A DNA stretch of 14,854 nucleotides from Thermomicrobiales bacterium (GTDB taxonomy: Bacteria; Chloroflexota; Chloroflexia; Thermomicrobiales; UBA6265). Below the pieces are notes generated by a model, which made no database searches, was not told the DNA's origin, and saw only the letters and a program-made list of their open reading frames with translations. Every line of letters starts with the position of its first letter. Position 1 is the first letter of the stretch. The translations under genes were made by a program, and so were the position numbers. The stretch lies in assembly GCA_025928535.1 (NCBI GenBank), contig JAICJJ010000014.1, positions 1 through 14,854 on the forward strand. Reading direction: 5' to 3'. This document shows, one piece after another, positions 1-6,579 of the stretch.

Positions 1-2
1 GG

Positions 3-950
3 GTCGGCGCCGTGCAGGCGGTTTCCGACATCTCCCTGACCGTGCGGGCCGGCGAGACCCTGGCGTTGGTGGGCGAGTCGGGCTGCGGCAAGTCGACGAC
101 CGGCCGCGCCATTCTCCAGTTGTACAAGCCGACCTCCGGCGAAGTCATCTTCGACGGCAAGGACCTGACGAAACTCGACGGCGGCAACATGCGCCGGATG
201 CGCCGTCACCTCCAGATGATCTTCCAGGACCCCTATGCGTCGCTCAACCCGCGCATGACCGTCGGCAACATCATCTCCGAGCCGATGCAGATCCACAAAC
301 TCGTGCCGAAGCAGGATCGCACGCGGCGCGTGCAGGAATTGCTCGAAACGGTCGGCCTCAATCCCTATTTCGCCAACCGCTACCCGCACGAGTTTTCCGG
401 CGGTCAACGGCAGCGCGTCGGCATCGCTCGCGCGCTGGCGGCCAATCCCGATTTCATTGTCGCCGACGAACCGGTTTCGGCCCTCGACGTTTCGATTCAG
501 GCCCAGATCGTCAACCTCCTCGAAGACCTCCAGGAAAAATTCGGCCTGACCTACCTGTTCATCGCTCACGACCTTTCGGTCGTCAAGCACATTTCCGATC
601 GCGTCGCGGTGATGTACCTCGGCAAGATCGTCGAGATGGCGGATCGCAACGAACTCTATTCCGATCCGTTGCACCCCTACACCAAGGCGTTGCTCTCGGC
701 GGTGCCGATTCCGGACCCGGTCATCGAAAAGCGGCGAGAGCGGATCATCCTCTCAGGCGATGTGCCAAGCCCGATCAACCCGCCGGCCGGTTGCCACTTC
801 CACACCCGCTGCCCCTACGCGATGGAAGTCTGCCGGCAGGTCGATCCGCGCTTTAGCGACGTCGGGGCCGGGCATTATGTCGCTTGCCACCTGTATCCCG
901 GTTCCGGCACCGAAGAATCGACGTCGCCGGACAAGTTCCGCGCGATCTGA
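3..950 (+). CDS. Peptide-type ABC transporter ATP-binding protein (OppF/DppF-like), 5' end outside window
   Basis: This is the ATPase subunit of an oligopeptide/dipeptide-type ABC importer, which would act on the cytoplasmic face of the membrane with permeases and a binding protein outside this window. Counting from the GTG at 12, the sequence shows Walker A (GESGCGKST, about 21-29), a Q-loop in [11 protein letters not shown], the signature SGGQRQR (129-135), Walker B ending ADEP (151-154), an H-loop in IAHD, and the C-terminal oligopeptide-transporter extension with [18 protein letters not shown]. The open frame runs to the window edge, and V-G-A before the GTG matches the usual run-in of OppF proteins. 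I therefore treat the GTG as internal and the gene as truncated by the window. The substrate cannot be read from this subunit; peptides, nickel and some sugars are all known for the family. Confidence 0.93.
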   Translation, partial: VGAVQAVSDISLTVRAGETLALVGESGCGKSTTGRAILQLYKPTSGEVIFDGKDLTKLDGGNMRRMRRHLQMIFQDPYASLNPRMTVGNIISEPMQIHKLVPKQDRTRRVQELLETVGLNPYFANRYPHEFSGGQRQRVGIARALAANPDFIVADEPVSALDVSIQAQIVNLLEDLQEKFGLTYLFIAHDLSVVKHISDRVAVMYLGKIVEMADRNELYSDPLHPYTKALLSAVPIPDPVIEKRRERIILSGDVPSPINPPAGCHFHTRCPYAMEVCRQVDPRFSDVGAGHYVACHLYPGSGTEESTSPDKFRAI

Positions 951-970
951 CCGATCCGGGCGGATCGGTC
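949..970 (+). repeat. Perfect inverted repeat overlapping the ABC gene stop codon
   Basis: The arms GACCGATCCG (949-958) and CGGATCGGTC (961-970) are exact reverse complements separated by GG. As RNA this gives a stem of about nine pairs with a four-base loop. It begins inside the TGA stop (948-950) and ends just before the GAGG ribosome binding site of the next gene. No T-run follows, so it is not a classical intrinsic terminator. It may protect the upstream mRNA 3' end or lower readthrough into the protease gene. Confidence 0.7.
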
Positions 971-980
971 GAGGAACGAC

Positions 981-1643
981 ATGTTTGGGCTGGGGTCGCT
1001 CGATCTGACGACGATCGTCATTGTCATCGTTTCATTCATCATCGCCATCACGGTCCATGAATTCATGCACGCCTGGACCGCCTGGAAATTGGGGGACGAC
1101 ACCGCCCGCCTGCTTGGCCGCATCAGCCTCAATCCCGTCGTTCATTTCGATCCGATCGGCTTTCTGATGTTCATCCTGATCGCCATCGGCATGCCGGCGA
1201 TCGCCTGGGGGAAGCCGGTGCCGGTCAACACCTACAGCCTCCGGCCGCTCGGCCGCTTCGGACGGCATGGCAGCATGGCGCTCGTCTCGCTCGCCGGTCC
1301 ATTGTCGAACGTCGTCCTCGGCATCGCGGCGGCGCTCTCCCTGCGGCTCGCGAATTTCGGCGGAGGCGACATCGGCGAATTGCGCGATGCGCTGACTCTG
1401 TTCATGACGATCAACTTCGCGCTCGCCGCCTTCAACATGATTCCGATTCCGCCGCTCGACGGTTCGCGCATCCTGGCGGCGCTGCTCCCCGATTTCTGGC
1501 GGCCATTTCTCGCCCAACTCGAACGTTATGGCTTCATGGTTCTGCTGCTGCTCATCCTGTTTGGCTCGGTCGGCGGCTCCGTCATCAGCGGCATCAGCGG
1601 TCCGGTCTTCAATTTGCTGATGCGGCTCTTCGCACCGGCGTGA
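981..1643 (+). CDS. Site-2 protease family protein (peptidase M50), minimal form without accessory domains
   Basis: This is an intramembrane zinc metalloprotease of 220 residues. The zinc-binding HEFMH motif is at 26-30 in the first hydrophobic segment (about 10-32). A second zinc-ligand motif NMIPIPPLDG lies at 152-161, and SLAGPLSN (103-110) is the typical conserved turn between them. Several membrane segments span roughly 60-75, 100-122, 137-155 and 186-205. It has no PDZ or CBS domain, which is normal for the short bacterial S2P group found beside scpA in many genomes. The ATG has GAGG (971-974) six bases upstream. Its stop overlaps the GTG start of scpA, so the two are probably co-translated. 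The cleaved substrate is unknown. Confidence 0.92.
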   Translation: MFGLGSLDLTTIVIVIVSFIIAITVHEFMHAWTAWKLGDDTARLLGRISLNPVVHFDPIGFLMFILIAIGMPAIAWGKPVPVNTYSLRPLGRFGRHGSMALVSLAGPLSNVVLGIAAALSLRLANFGGGDIGELRDALTLFMTINFALAAFNMIPIPPLDGSRILAALLPDFWRPFLAQLERYGFMVLLLLILFGSVGGSVISGISGPVFNLLMRLFAPA

Positions 1644-2458
1644 GCGCCGGCGCGCCCGCTCCCCACACGGCGCCGGTTGGCGATTCGCCGATTTCCCTCG
1701 ATGGCTATCAATTGCGGCTTGCGACATTCGAAGGCCCGCTCGATGTGCTCTTGCGGCTGATCGAACGCGAACGGCTGGCCATCGCCGAGGTCTCGCTCGT
1801 CGCGGTGACCGACGGCTTTCTCGCCTACACTCGCGAATTGCGCAACGCCCCGCCGCCCTTGCTGGCGGAATTCGCGGCGGTCGCCGGCCGCCTGCTCGTC
1901 CTGAAATCACGCTCGCTGCTGCCGCGGCCAACGACCGCCGACGACGAAGCCGAACCGAGCGACCTGGCGCGGGAGTTGGCGGCGCATCGCGCGCTTCGCG
2001 ACGCGGCGGTCGCGCTCGGCGAACTCGATCGGCTTGGGCTCGGTTCGTTTCCGGTCGGTTCGAGCATCCAGCGGCCGACGGAGCCTGAATTTCGCCTCGT
2101 CCGCCACGCGCCGAGCCTGCTCGCGAACGCGATCCGACGGCGTCTGGCGACGAGCCAGCCGTCGCGTCCCCATCCCCCCGCGCCGCGCGTCGTCTCGCTC
2201 GCCGACATGGTCCGCCGCTTCCTCGGCCTGTTCCGCCAGGCATCGTCGGTCAAATTTGGCGACGTTCTGTCGGTCGGGTCGCCGCGGGACGAAGCCTTGG
2301 CGGCCTTTCTGGCGCTGCTGATCCTGATTCGCCGCAAGATCACCCACGCCAACCAGTCTGAGTTGTTTGGAAGCATCGAGGTTCGGCTCGTCGAAGCGCC
2401 GTCGTCGGCCATGCTCGCCGACCTGGTGCGCTCCGACGATCTCGGACTGCCGCGATGA
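1640..2458 (+). CDS. scpA: Segregation and condensation protein A (ScpA kleisin)
   Basis: ScpA is the kleisin that bridges the SMC dimer heads and binds ScpB, and the complex organises and separates chromosomes. The N-terminal SMC-contact motif FEGPLDVLLRLI is at about 30-41. The C-terminal winged-helix part carries AFLALLILIRRKITHANQ and ends in LFGSIEVRL, both typical of the family. The length of 272 residues is normal. The start chosen is the GTG at 1640, which overlaps the TGA of the preceding protease (GTGA); no later start fits better. The middle (about 70-190) is rich in Arg, Ala and Pro and is poorly conserved, as usual for kleisins. The next gene is scpB, with a four-base overlap. 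Confidence 0.95.
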   Translation: MSAGAPAPHTAPVGDSPISLDGYQLRLATFEGPLDVLLRLIERERLAIAEVSLVAVTDGFLAYTRELRNAPPPLLAEFAAVAGRLLVLKSRSLLPRPTTADDEAEPSDLARELAAHRALRDAAVALGELDRLGLGSFPVGSSIQRPTEPEFRLVRHAPSLLANAIRRRLATSQPSRPHPPAPRVVSLADMVRRFLGLFRQASSVKFGDVLSVGSPRDEALAAFLALLILIRRKITHANQSELFGSIEVRLVEAPSSAMLADLVRSDDLGLPR

Positions 2459-3117
2459 ACCGGCCGCAACGCTCGGGCAAGCAGCACGACGAAGCGGACG
2501 TCGGCCCGCCGCCAGCCCGCTGCGTGGCGGCGTCCTTGCCCGGCACGGAGCCGACGGCCGACGACGAACTGCCGCCGTTGCTGGAAGCGTTGCTCCTGGC
2601 GGCGCCGGAATCTGCGACCGTCGAACAACTGGCGGAAGCAGCGGGAGTCAGCCTCGATCGCGTCGAATCGACGTTGGCGGATTTGTCCGCGACGAATCAC
2701 CGCGGTTGGCAAATCGTGCGCCATGGCGATCGAGTGCACCTTGCCACCGCCCCCAGATTCGCCGAGCAGGTTCGACGCTTTCTCGGGCTGGAGCGCGAGT
2801 CGCGACTTACCGGCGCCTCGCTCGAAACGCTGGCGATCGTCGCCTATCGACAGCCAGCGACCCGGGCCGAAATCGAAGCGATTCGCGGCGTCGATTGCTC
2901 CGGCGTGCTGTCGACGCTGCTCGGCCGCGGTCTGATCGAAGTGGTCGGACGCCTCGAAGCGCTCGGCAATCCAATGCAATACGGAACGACGCCCGCGTTG
3001 CTGCAACATTTCGGGCTCGCGTCGCTTGACGAATTGCCGCCGCTCGGCGCCATCGACGGCGTCGCAGCCTCGGAATTGCTCGACGCGCGCGCCGCGTCGG
3101 CGAGCGACGCCGTCTGA
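2455..3117 (+). CDS. scpB: Segregation and condensation protein B (ScpB)
   Basis: ScpB is the dimeric partner of ScpA in the SMC-ScpAB complex and is built of two winged-helix domains. The first begins near 38 (LPPLLEALLLAAPE). The second has the family signature LETLAIVAYRQP (123-134), then EIEAIRG, GTTPALLQHFGL (177-188) and LDELPPL (191-197). About 35 hydrophilic residues precede the first domain, which is a little longer than usual. The ATG overlaps the scpA stop (ATGA), so the start is supported by translational coupling. The end faces the cysteine desulfurase gene convergently with only 33 bases between, and I see no convincing terminator there. Confidence 0.95.
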   Translation: MNRPQRSGKQHDEADVGPPPARCVAASLPGTEPTADDELPPLLEALLLAAPESATVEQLAEAAGVSLDRVESTLADLSATNHRGWQIVRHGDRVHLATAPRFAEQVRRFLGLERESRLTGASLETLAIVAYRQPATRAEIEAIRGVDCSGVLSTLLGRGLIEVVGRLEALGNPMQYGTTPALLQHFGLASLDELPPLGAIDGVAASELLDARAASASDAV

Positions 3118-3150
3118 GCACCCGGTTGGACAGGAACCGCCAGCGACGCT

Positions 3151-4350
3151 TCAGGCCACCCCAGCCAGACCGCGAATCCGGGCCGCCACGTCGCTGACGA
3201 TATCGATTGTTTCGTCGATTTCGTTCATCGTGTTGTCCCGCCCGACGGTGAATCGCAAGCTGGCGCGGCACAGCTCCTCCGGCAATCCCATCGCGCGCAG
3301 CACATGGCTCGGCTCGGAATTTCCGGTCGTGCAGGCCGACCCGGCGGACGCCGCGACCCCCTCCATATCGAGACTGAGCAAGGCGGTTTCGCCCTGAACG
3401 CCCGGGATCGCGACGTTGAGATTGTTCGGCAGCCGCCGCTCGGGGCCAAGCGGGCCGTTGACGATCAAATCGGGAATCGCCTCGCGCAAGCCATCGAGCA
3501 ATCGGTCGCGCAGGCCGGCGCAGTGGGCGCTGTAGGCTTCACGCAGCCAAGCCGCTTTTTCCAGCGCCGCCGCCATGCCGACGATGCCCGGCACGTTTTC
3601 GGTGCCGCCGCGGCGTCCGTCTTCCTGCCCTCCGCCCCGCTGTTGATATTCGATCGGCGTGCCGCGGCGCACGAAGAGCAGCCCGACTCCTTTTGGTCCA
3701 TAGAACTTGTGCGCCGTCAGCGACAGCAGATCGGCGCCGATCTGATCGACGCGCAACGGCAAGAACCCCGCCGCCTGAACCGCGTCGATGTGAAACGGTA
3801 TGCCGCGCTCCCGCGCAATTGCGCCGATCTCGGCCACGGGCTGTATCGCGCCGGTTTCGTTGTTGGCGTACATGACCGAAACGAGACACGTTTCCGGTCG
3901 GATCGCGGCCGCAACGGCATCCGCGCTGACGACGCCATCCGCATCCGGCAACACAAAGGTGACCGCGAAGCCGCGACGCTCGAGCAGTTGCGCCGCGTGA
4001 AGCACGGCGTGATGCTCGATGGCGGTGGTGACGATGTGCGGCGGCGCGTCATTCAGGCCGGCGCTGGATTGGCGCTGCCACGCGACGCCCGCCAGCGCGA
4101 GATTGTCGCTCTCGGTTGCGCCGCTCGTGAACACAAGTTCGGCCGGCGAACAGCCGAGGATTTCGGCGATCGATCCCCGCGCCTGATCGAGCGCGGCGTG
4201 CGCTTCCTGGCCGAGCCGGTAGATGCTCGAAGGATTGCCGTACCGCTCGCTGAAATAAGGAAGCATCACGGCGAGCACATCCGGATCGACTGGCGTCGTC
4301 GCGGCGTGGTCGAGATAGATCGTATCGTCACTGGCTCCGATTGCCGACAC
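3151..4350 (-). CDS. Cysteine desulfurase (NifS/IscS-type, class V PLP aminotransferase fold)
   Basis: This enzyme moves sulfur from L-cysteine onto its own cysteine as a persulfide and releases alanine, supplying sulfur for Fe-S clusters and other thio-cofactors. With the GTG at 4350 the protein is 399 residues, the normal length. YLDHAATTP is at 12-20, the PLP-stacking histidine in TAIEHHAV at about 113, D189 and Q192 in IDAVQAAG, the Schiff-base lysine K215 in TAHKFYGPKG, GGTEN at 248-252, and catalytic C340 in SAGSACTTGNSEPSH. The short loop around the cysteine resembles NifS/IscS rather than SufS. An upstream ATG (4413) would add 21 residues unlike the family, whereas the GTG has a strong GGAGG six bases before it. 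It follows the Rrf2 regulator by 76 bases on the same strand, so the two probably form one unit. Confidence 0.95.
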   Translation of the reverse strand: MSAIGASDDTIYLDHAATTPVDPDVLAVMLPYFSERYGNPSSIYRLGQEAHAALDQARGSIAEILGCSPAELVFTSGATESDNLALAGVAWQRQSSAGLNDAPPHIVTTAIEHHAVLHAAQLLERRGFAVTFVLPDADGVVSADAVAAAIRPETCLVSVMYANNETGAIQPVAEIGAIARERGIPFHIDAVQAAGFLPLRVDQIGADLLSLTAHKFYGPKGVGLLFVRRGTPIEYQQRGGGQEDGRRGGTENVPGIVGMAAALEKAAWLREAYSAHCAGLRDRLLDGLREAIPDLIVNGPLGPERRLPNNLNVAIPGVQGETALLSLDMEGVAASAGSACTTGNSEPSHVLRAMGLPEELCRASLRFTVGRDNTMNEIDETIDIVSDVAARIRGLAGVA

Positions 4351-4356
4351 AATATG

Positions 4357-4361
4357 CCTCC
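4357..4361 (-). promoter_or_regulatory. Ribosome binding site fixing a GTG start for the cysteine desulfurase
   Basis: On the minus strand GGAGG is followed by the six bases CATATT and then GTG (4350-4348). This is close to ideal Shine-Dalgarno spacing. It supports the GTG over the ATG 63 bases further upstream. Confidence 0.75.
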
Positions 4362-4426
4362 AGGCCGGTTGGGGCCGTCCCGACGCGGACTGCGACCATC
4401 CAACGACCGGCATTCCGACTGCCTGG

Positions 4427-4888
4427 CTAGGTGCGGGAAGGTGAGATCGATTCCGCGAGCCGGGAGCGGCGCGGCGATCCTTGCGCGATCAGATCGGCCA
4501 GGGTGACCGAATCGATCGCGCCGACGATCGCATCGCGCATCCGCAGCCAGACCGGCCGCGTTTCACAACCGTCGATCAACGGGCAGGTTTGCTCCGATAC
4601 ATCTTCCGAGACGCAATCCATCGGCGCGACCGGGCCTTCCATGACCCGATACACCTCGCCGACGCGGACGAGTTCCGGCGACCGGGCGAGCAAATAGCCG
4701 CCCTGCGCCCCCCGCTTGCTCTCGACCAGTCCGGCGCGCCGCAGCGGCCCGATCAACTGCTCGAGATAGGCGGTGGGAACCGAAGATGCTTTTGAAATGG
4801 CTGCGATGGACATCGGCCCGTTGCCGTAATTTCGCGCCAGCGCAACCATGGCCCGAACGCCGTATTCGCCTCGGGTGGAAACTTTCAT
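4427..4888 (-). CDS. Rrf2-family transcriptional regulator, IscR-like with three cysteines
   Basis: This DNA-binding winged-helix repressor or activator has 153 residues. The N-terminus MKVSTRGEYGVRAMVALA and the recognition region PTAYLEQLIGPLRRAGLVESKRG (about 38-60), followed by GAQGGY (60-65), are textbook Rrf2. C92, C102 and C108 (spacing x9, x5) are followed by TRPVW. In IscR, NsrR and RirA three cysteines in this region hold an Fe-S cluster, so this protein probably senses cluster supply; that is inferred. E. coli IscR has spacing x5, x5, so the first interval here is longer. It lies directly upstream of the cysteine desulfurase, which fits an autoregulated Fe-S biogenesis unit. AGGGG lies about eight bases before the ATG, and a sigma-70-like promoter lies just upstream. 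Confidence 0.93.
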   Translation of the reverse strand: MKVSTRGEYGVRAMVALARNYGNGPMSIAAISKASSVPTAYLEQLIGPLRRAGLVESKRGAQGGYLLARSPELVRVGEVYRVMEGPVAPMDCVSEDVSEQTCPLIDGCETRPVWLRMRDAIVGAIDSVTLADLIAQGSPRRSRLAESISPSRT

Positions 4889-4924
4889 GCCGCGTCCCCT
4901 GGCGGAGGTCGACGATCTATGGTC

Positions 4925-4953
4925 ATCGTAGTCCGCCGGGTCACCAGGGTCAA
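4925..4953 (-). promoter_or_regulatory. Sigma-70-type promoter of the Rrf2-cysteine desulfurase unit, with TGACC repeats
   Basis: Reading the minus strand, TTGACC (4953-4948) and TACGAT (4930-4925) are separated by exactly 17 bases. They match 5 of 6 and 4 of 6 consensus positions. Transcription would start near 4918, giving a leader of about 30 bases. TGACC occurs three times, beginning at minus-strand positions 4952, 4943 and 4925, so the repeats overlap the -35, the spacer and the -10/start region. They are candidate operator half-sites for the Rrf2 protein itself. Confidence 0.5.
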
Positions 4954-4997
4954 CCTGTGCCGCGACATTGCGACGCAGGCCACGCGATGTGATCGAT

Positions 4998-6158
4998 TCA
5001 GCGGCCGAATGGACCCGCCCACCGCTGCATCAACGCCAATGGACCTTCCGTCAACGCGATTTCGAGCGGGTTGGGCGCGAGTTGGCGATAGACGTGGAGA
5101 AACCGATCGGCCGTGAAGATGCCGCGGTAGACGCCGTCTTCGGTCACCGGCGCCGCCCACGCCTTGTGCGTCGTCATCCGTTGATGCACGTCGTAGACCG
5201 ATTCATCGACATCGGCGACGACGAGCGCCGTGGACATCGCGTCGGCGACGGTCAGTTCCCGCCCCCCGCGCCCCAGTTCGCTCAGCAGCGCATTCCGCCA
5301 GAGCATGCCGACGACGCGGCCATTGCGCGTCACCGCGACATCGCGCGGGCCGCCCCGCAGGGCGTACGCGAGCGGCTGTTCGGGCGAAACGCCGCCCATG
5401 TCCCAGAGAGCGAACTGACCGACCCGCATCCGCCGCATCACCGACTCGATGCGGACGGCGCGTCCTTCCGCCTGCGCCAGAACGGCAATGAAAACCGCGA
5501 TCAGCGGCAGCGTCAGGCTATGCAGCCAGAAGATCGCCGCCGCCGCCAGAAGCACCGCCAACCCTTGCCCGACCCAGACCGCGATCCGGGTGCCCGCCTC
5601 CCGGCCGACGATCGACGACAGGCCGGCGCGCAACATGCGACCGCCGTCCATTGGAAACGCCGGCAGCAGGTTGAACAGCACGAGCAACAGGTTCGCGTAG
5701 AACAACCCAATCAAGAGGCCGCTGAACGACGGAGCGAACGCTTCCAGCACGTAATCGCCTGGCGTGGCGAAGCCGCGCGTCACGCCGATCAACAACACCA
5801 CCGGCGACAACAGCGCGGCGACCGCAACATTGGTCGCCGGCCCGGCCAGTGCGATGGCGACTTCCGCTTTCGGCCGCGTCGGCAGGTGTTCCATGCGCGC
5901 GACGCCGCCGATCACCGACAACGTCACGTCATGAACGCGAATGCCGTATTCGCGCGCCATGAAGGCATGTCCCATTTCGTGCAGCAGCACGCAGCCAAAA
6001 ACCAACGCGACCAGCACGAGGGCGACCGCGCTCTGCCCCAATCCGTCGGACACGCCGAAATCGCGCCAGTCGATGAACACCCAGGCGAAGACGAGCGCAA
6101 ATGACCAGTGCAGCCGAATGTCGATGTCGTGGAACCGGCCGACGCTCAACGAGCGCAT
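4998..6158 (-). CDS. Site-2 protease family protein (peptidase M50) with C-terminal CBS domains
   Basis: This is an intramembrane zinc metalloprotease of 386 residues from the ATG at 6158. It begins MRSLSVGRFHDIDIRLHWSF, the usual start of the M50-CBS (Rv2869c/SpoIVFB-like) class. HEMGH is at 60-64, ALAGPATN at 103-110, and NLLPAFPMDGGR at 163-174. Five or six membrane segments cover about 18-30, 44-60, 98-125, 145-165 and 195-220. The part after about 225 is soluble and contains CBS-type repeats (LTVADAMSTALVVADVDESV, then GVYRGIFTADRFLHV). CBS modules usually bind adenine nucleotides, which may gate proteolysis. The open frame continues 141 codons upstream but with no family resemblance, so I reject the longer form. 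The start has only a weak ribosome binding site. The gene is divergent from rpoN across a long leader. Confidence 0.88.
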   Translation of the reverse strand: MRSLSVGRFHDIDIRLHWSFALVFAWVFIDWRDFGVSDGLGQSAVALVLVALVFGCVLLHEMGHAFMAREYGIRVHDVTLSVIGGVARMEHLPTRPKAEVAIALAGPATNVAVAALLSPVVLLIGVTRGFATPGDYVLEAFAPSFSGLLIGLFYANLLLVLFNLLPAFPMDGGRMLRAGLSSIVGREAGTRIAVWVGQGLAVLLAAAAIFWLHSLTLPLIAVFIAVLAQAEGRAVRIESVMRRMRVGQFALWDMGGVSPEQPLAYALRGGPRDVAVTRNGRVVGMLWRNALLSELGRGGRELTVADAMSTALVVADVDESVYDVHQRMTTHKAWAAPVTEDGVYRGIFTADRFLHVYRQLAPNPLEIALTEGPLALMQRWAGPFGR

Positions 6159-6289
6159 GGGACGGTCTCGTATCCGGCTGGCCAGATGGACGCCTCCGCT
6201 GCGGACGCGGCGAGCGAAATCCAGATTGGGATGGCGCGATTGCCGGGTCTTGCCACGAGTCGCCCTTGAAGTGCGCGCAGTCGTCAAGA

Positions 6290-6315
6290 CGCGCCAACTC
6301 CGCGCGGTTGGCGCG
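6290..6315. repeat. Inverted repeat (9-bp arms, 8-nt loop) in the protease leader
   Basis: CGCGCCAAC (6290-6298) and GTTGGCGCG (6307-6315) are perfect reverse complements around TCCGCGCG. The repeat lies about 130 bases upstream of the M50-CBS start and inside its predicted leader RNA. It could be an operator or an RNA hairpin. No T-run follows on either strand, so a terminator is unlikely. Confidence 0.55.
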
Positions 6316-6349
6316 GCGCACATCTGAGGATAATAACGGCTTTGACGAT

Positions 6350-6358
6350 TGTATAGCA
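6350..6358 (-). promoter_or_regulatory. Candidate extended -10 promoter for the M50-CBS protease
   Basis: The minus strand reads TGCTATACA: a TG one base before a hexamer that matches TATAAT at 4 of 6 positions, in an AT-rich patch. No good -35 is found at 16-18 bases. The start would be near 6343, leaving a leader of about 185 bases. It almost repeats the TGCTATACT at 8430-8438. Confidence 0.35.
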
Positions 6359-6412
6359 CAGGCGGTTCGCTTTCGGCCTGCCAACATGCCGTCGGCGGCC
6401 GCAAACCAGTCC

Positions 6413-6428
6413 TGGCACAGGTATTGCT
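6413..6428 (+). promoter_or_regulatory. Sigma-54 (-24/-12) promoter, exact consensus, upstream of rpoN
   Basis: The sequence reads C-TGGCAC-AGGTA-TTGCT. It matches the sigma-54 consensus YTGGCAC-N5-TTGCW at every defined base, with the required GG-N10-GC spacing. The GC of the -12 element is at 6426-6427, so transcription would start near 6439, about 140 bases before the rpoN ATG. Given the sigma-54-like product, this suggests autoregulation. Sigma-54 promoters normally need an AAA+ activator bound upstream; no such gene is in the window. Confidence 0.65.
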
Positions 6429-6446
6429 TCCTGCGTTGTCCGTGAT

Positions 6447-6462
6447 AGCAAGATTGTTGCCA
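6447..6462 (-). promoter_or_regulatory. Antiparallel near-consensus sigma-54 promoter facing the M50-CBS gene
   Basis: The minus strand reads C-TGGCAA-CAATC-TTGCT, one mismatch (last C of the -24 box) from the consensus, with correct GG-N10-GC spacing. Its predicted start, near 6436, is within a few bases of the start of the plus-strand element, and the transcript would run toward the protease gene. The two elements also form an imperfect inverted repeat (CTGGCA/TGCCAG and TTGCT/AGCAA), so a single dyad operator is an alternative reading. Confidence 0.45.
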
Positions 6463-6579
6463 GGAGACCAGCACGCGGCCCGGCTTTGTGCGATGATGCA
6501 TTGCCGCGCCTGGACGACGGCCGCTCGTCCGGTCCTGTCCGCCGCCGGGTCGGGCGCCAATCCCGTGAGGTGATGCTCC

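Larger units (their letters stand above)
6159..6579. other. 421-nt divergent intergenic region between M50-CBS protease and rpoN
   Basis: I see no gene here. The open frames crossing it lack family resemblance. It is locally more AT-rich in two places (about 6328-6358 and 6441-6458). It holds two -24/-12-type elements, one per strand (6413-6428 plus and 6447-6462 minus), an extended -10 motif on the minus strand (6350-6358), a 9-bp inverted repeat (6290-6315), and the rpoN ribosome binding site GAGGTGA (about 6567-6573). Confidence 0.7.

Noticed and set aside
1032..2243. Long minus-strand open frame (403 codons) opposite the M50 protease and scpA
   Set aside because: It is extremely Arg/Ala-rich, lacks any family motif and is antisense to two confidently identified genes; long antisense frames are expected in GC-rich DNA.
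3118..3150. Terminator between scpB and the cysteine desulfurase gene
   Set aside because: There is only a five-base inverted repeat (CGGTT/AACCG) with a seven-base loop and no T-run on either strand.
4351..4413. N-terminal extension of the cysteine desulfurase to the ATG at 4413
   Set aside because: The 21 extra residues do not fit the family, and a strong GGAGG precedes the GTG at 4350.
3304..4506. Plus-strand open frame of 400 codons opposite the cysteine desulfurase
   Set aside because: The cysteine desulfurase has all catalytic motifs on the other strand; this frame has only antisense composition (Arg, Gln, Asp, His-rich) and no domain.
4968..6104. Plus-strand open frame of 378 codons opposite the CBS protease
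   Set aside because: It is low-complexity Arg/Gln/His, antisense to the HEMGH protease; no plausible domain or promoter.
6342..6357. TTGACG followed by TATAGC on the plus strand as a promoter
   Set aside because: Only five bases separate the two hexamers, so they cannot act together as -35 and -10.
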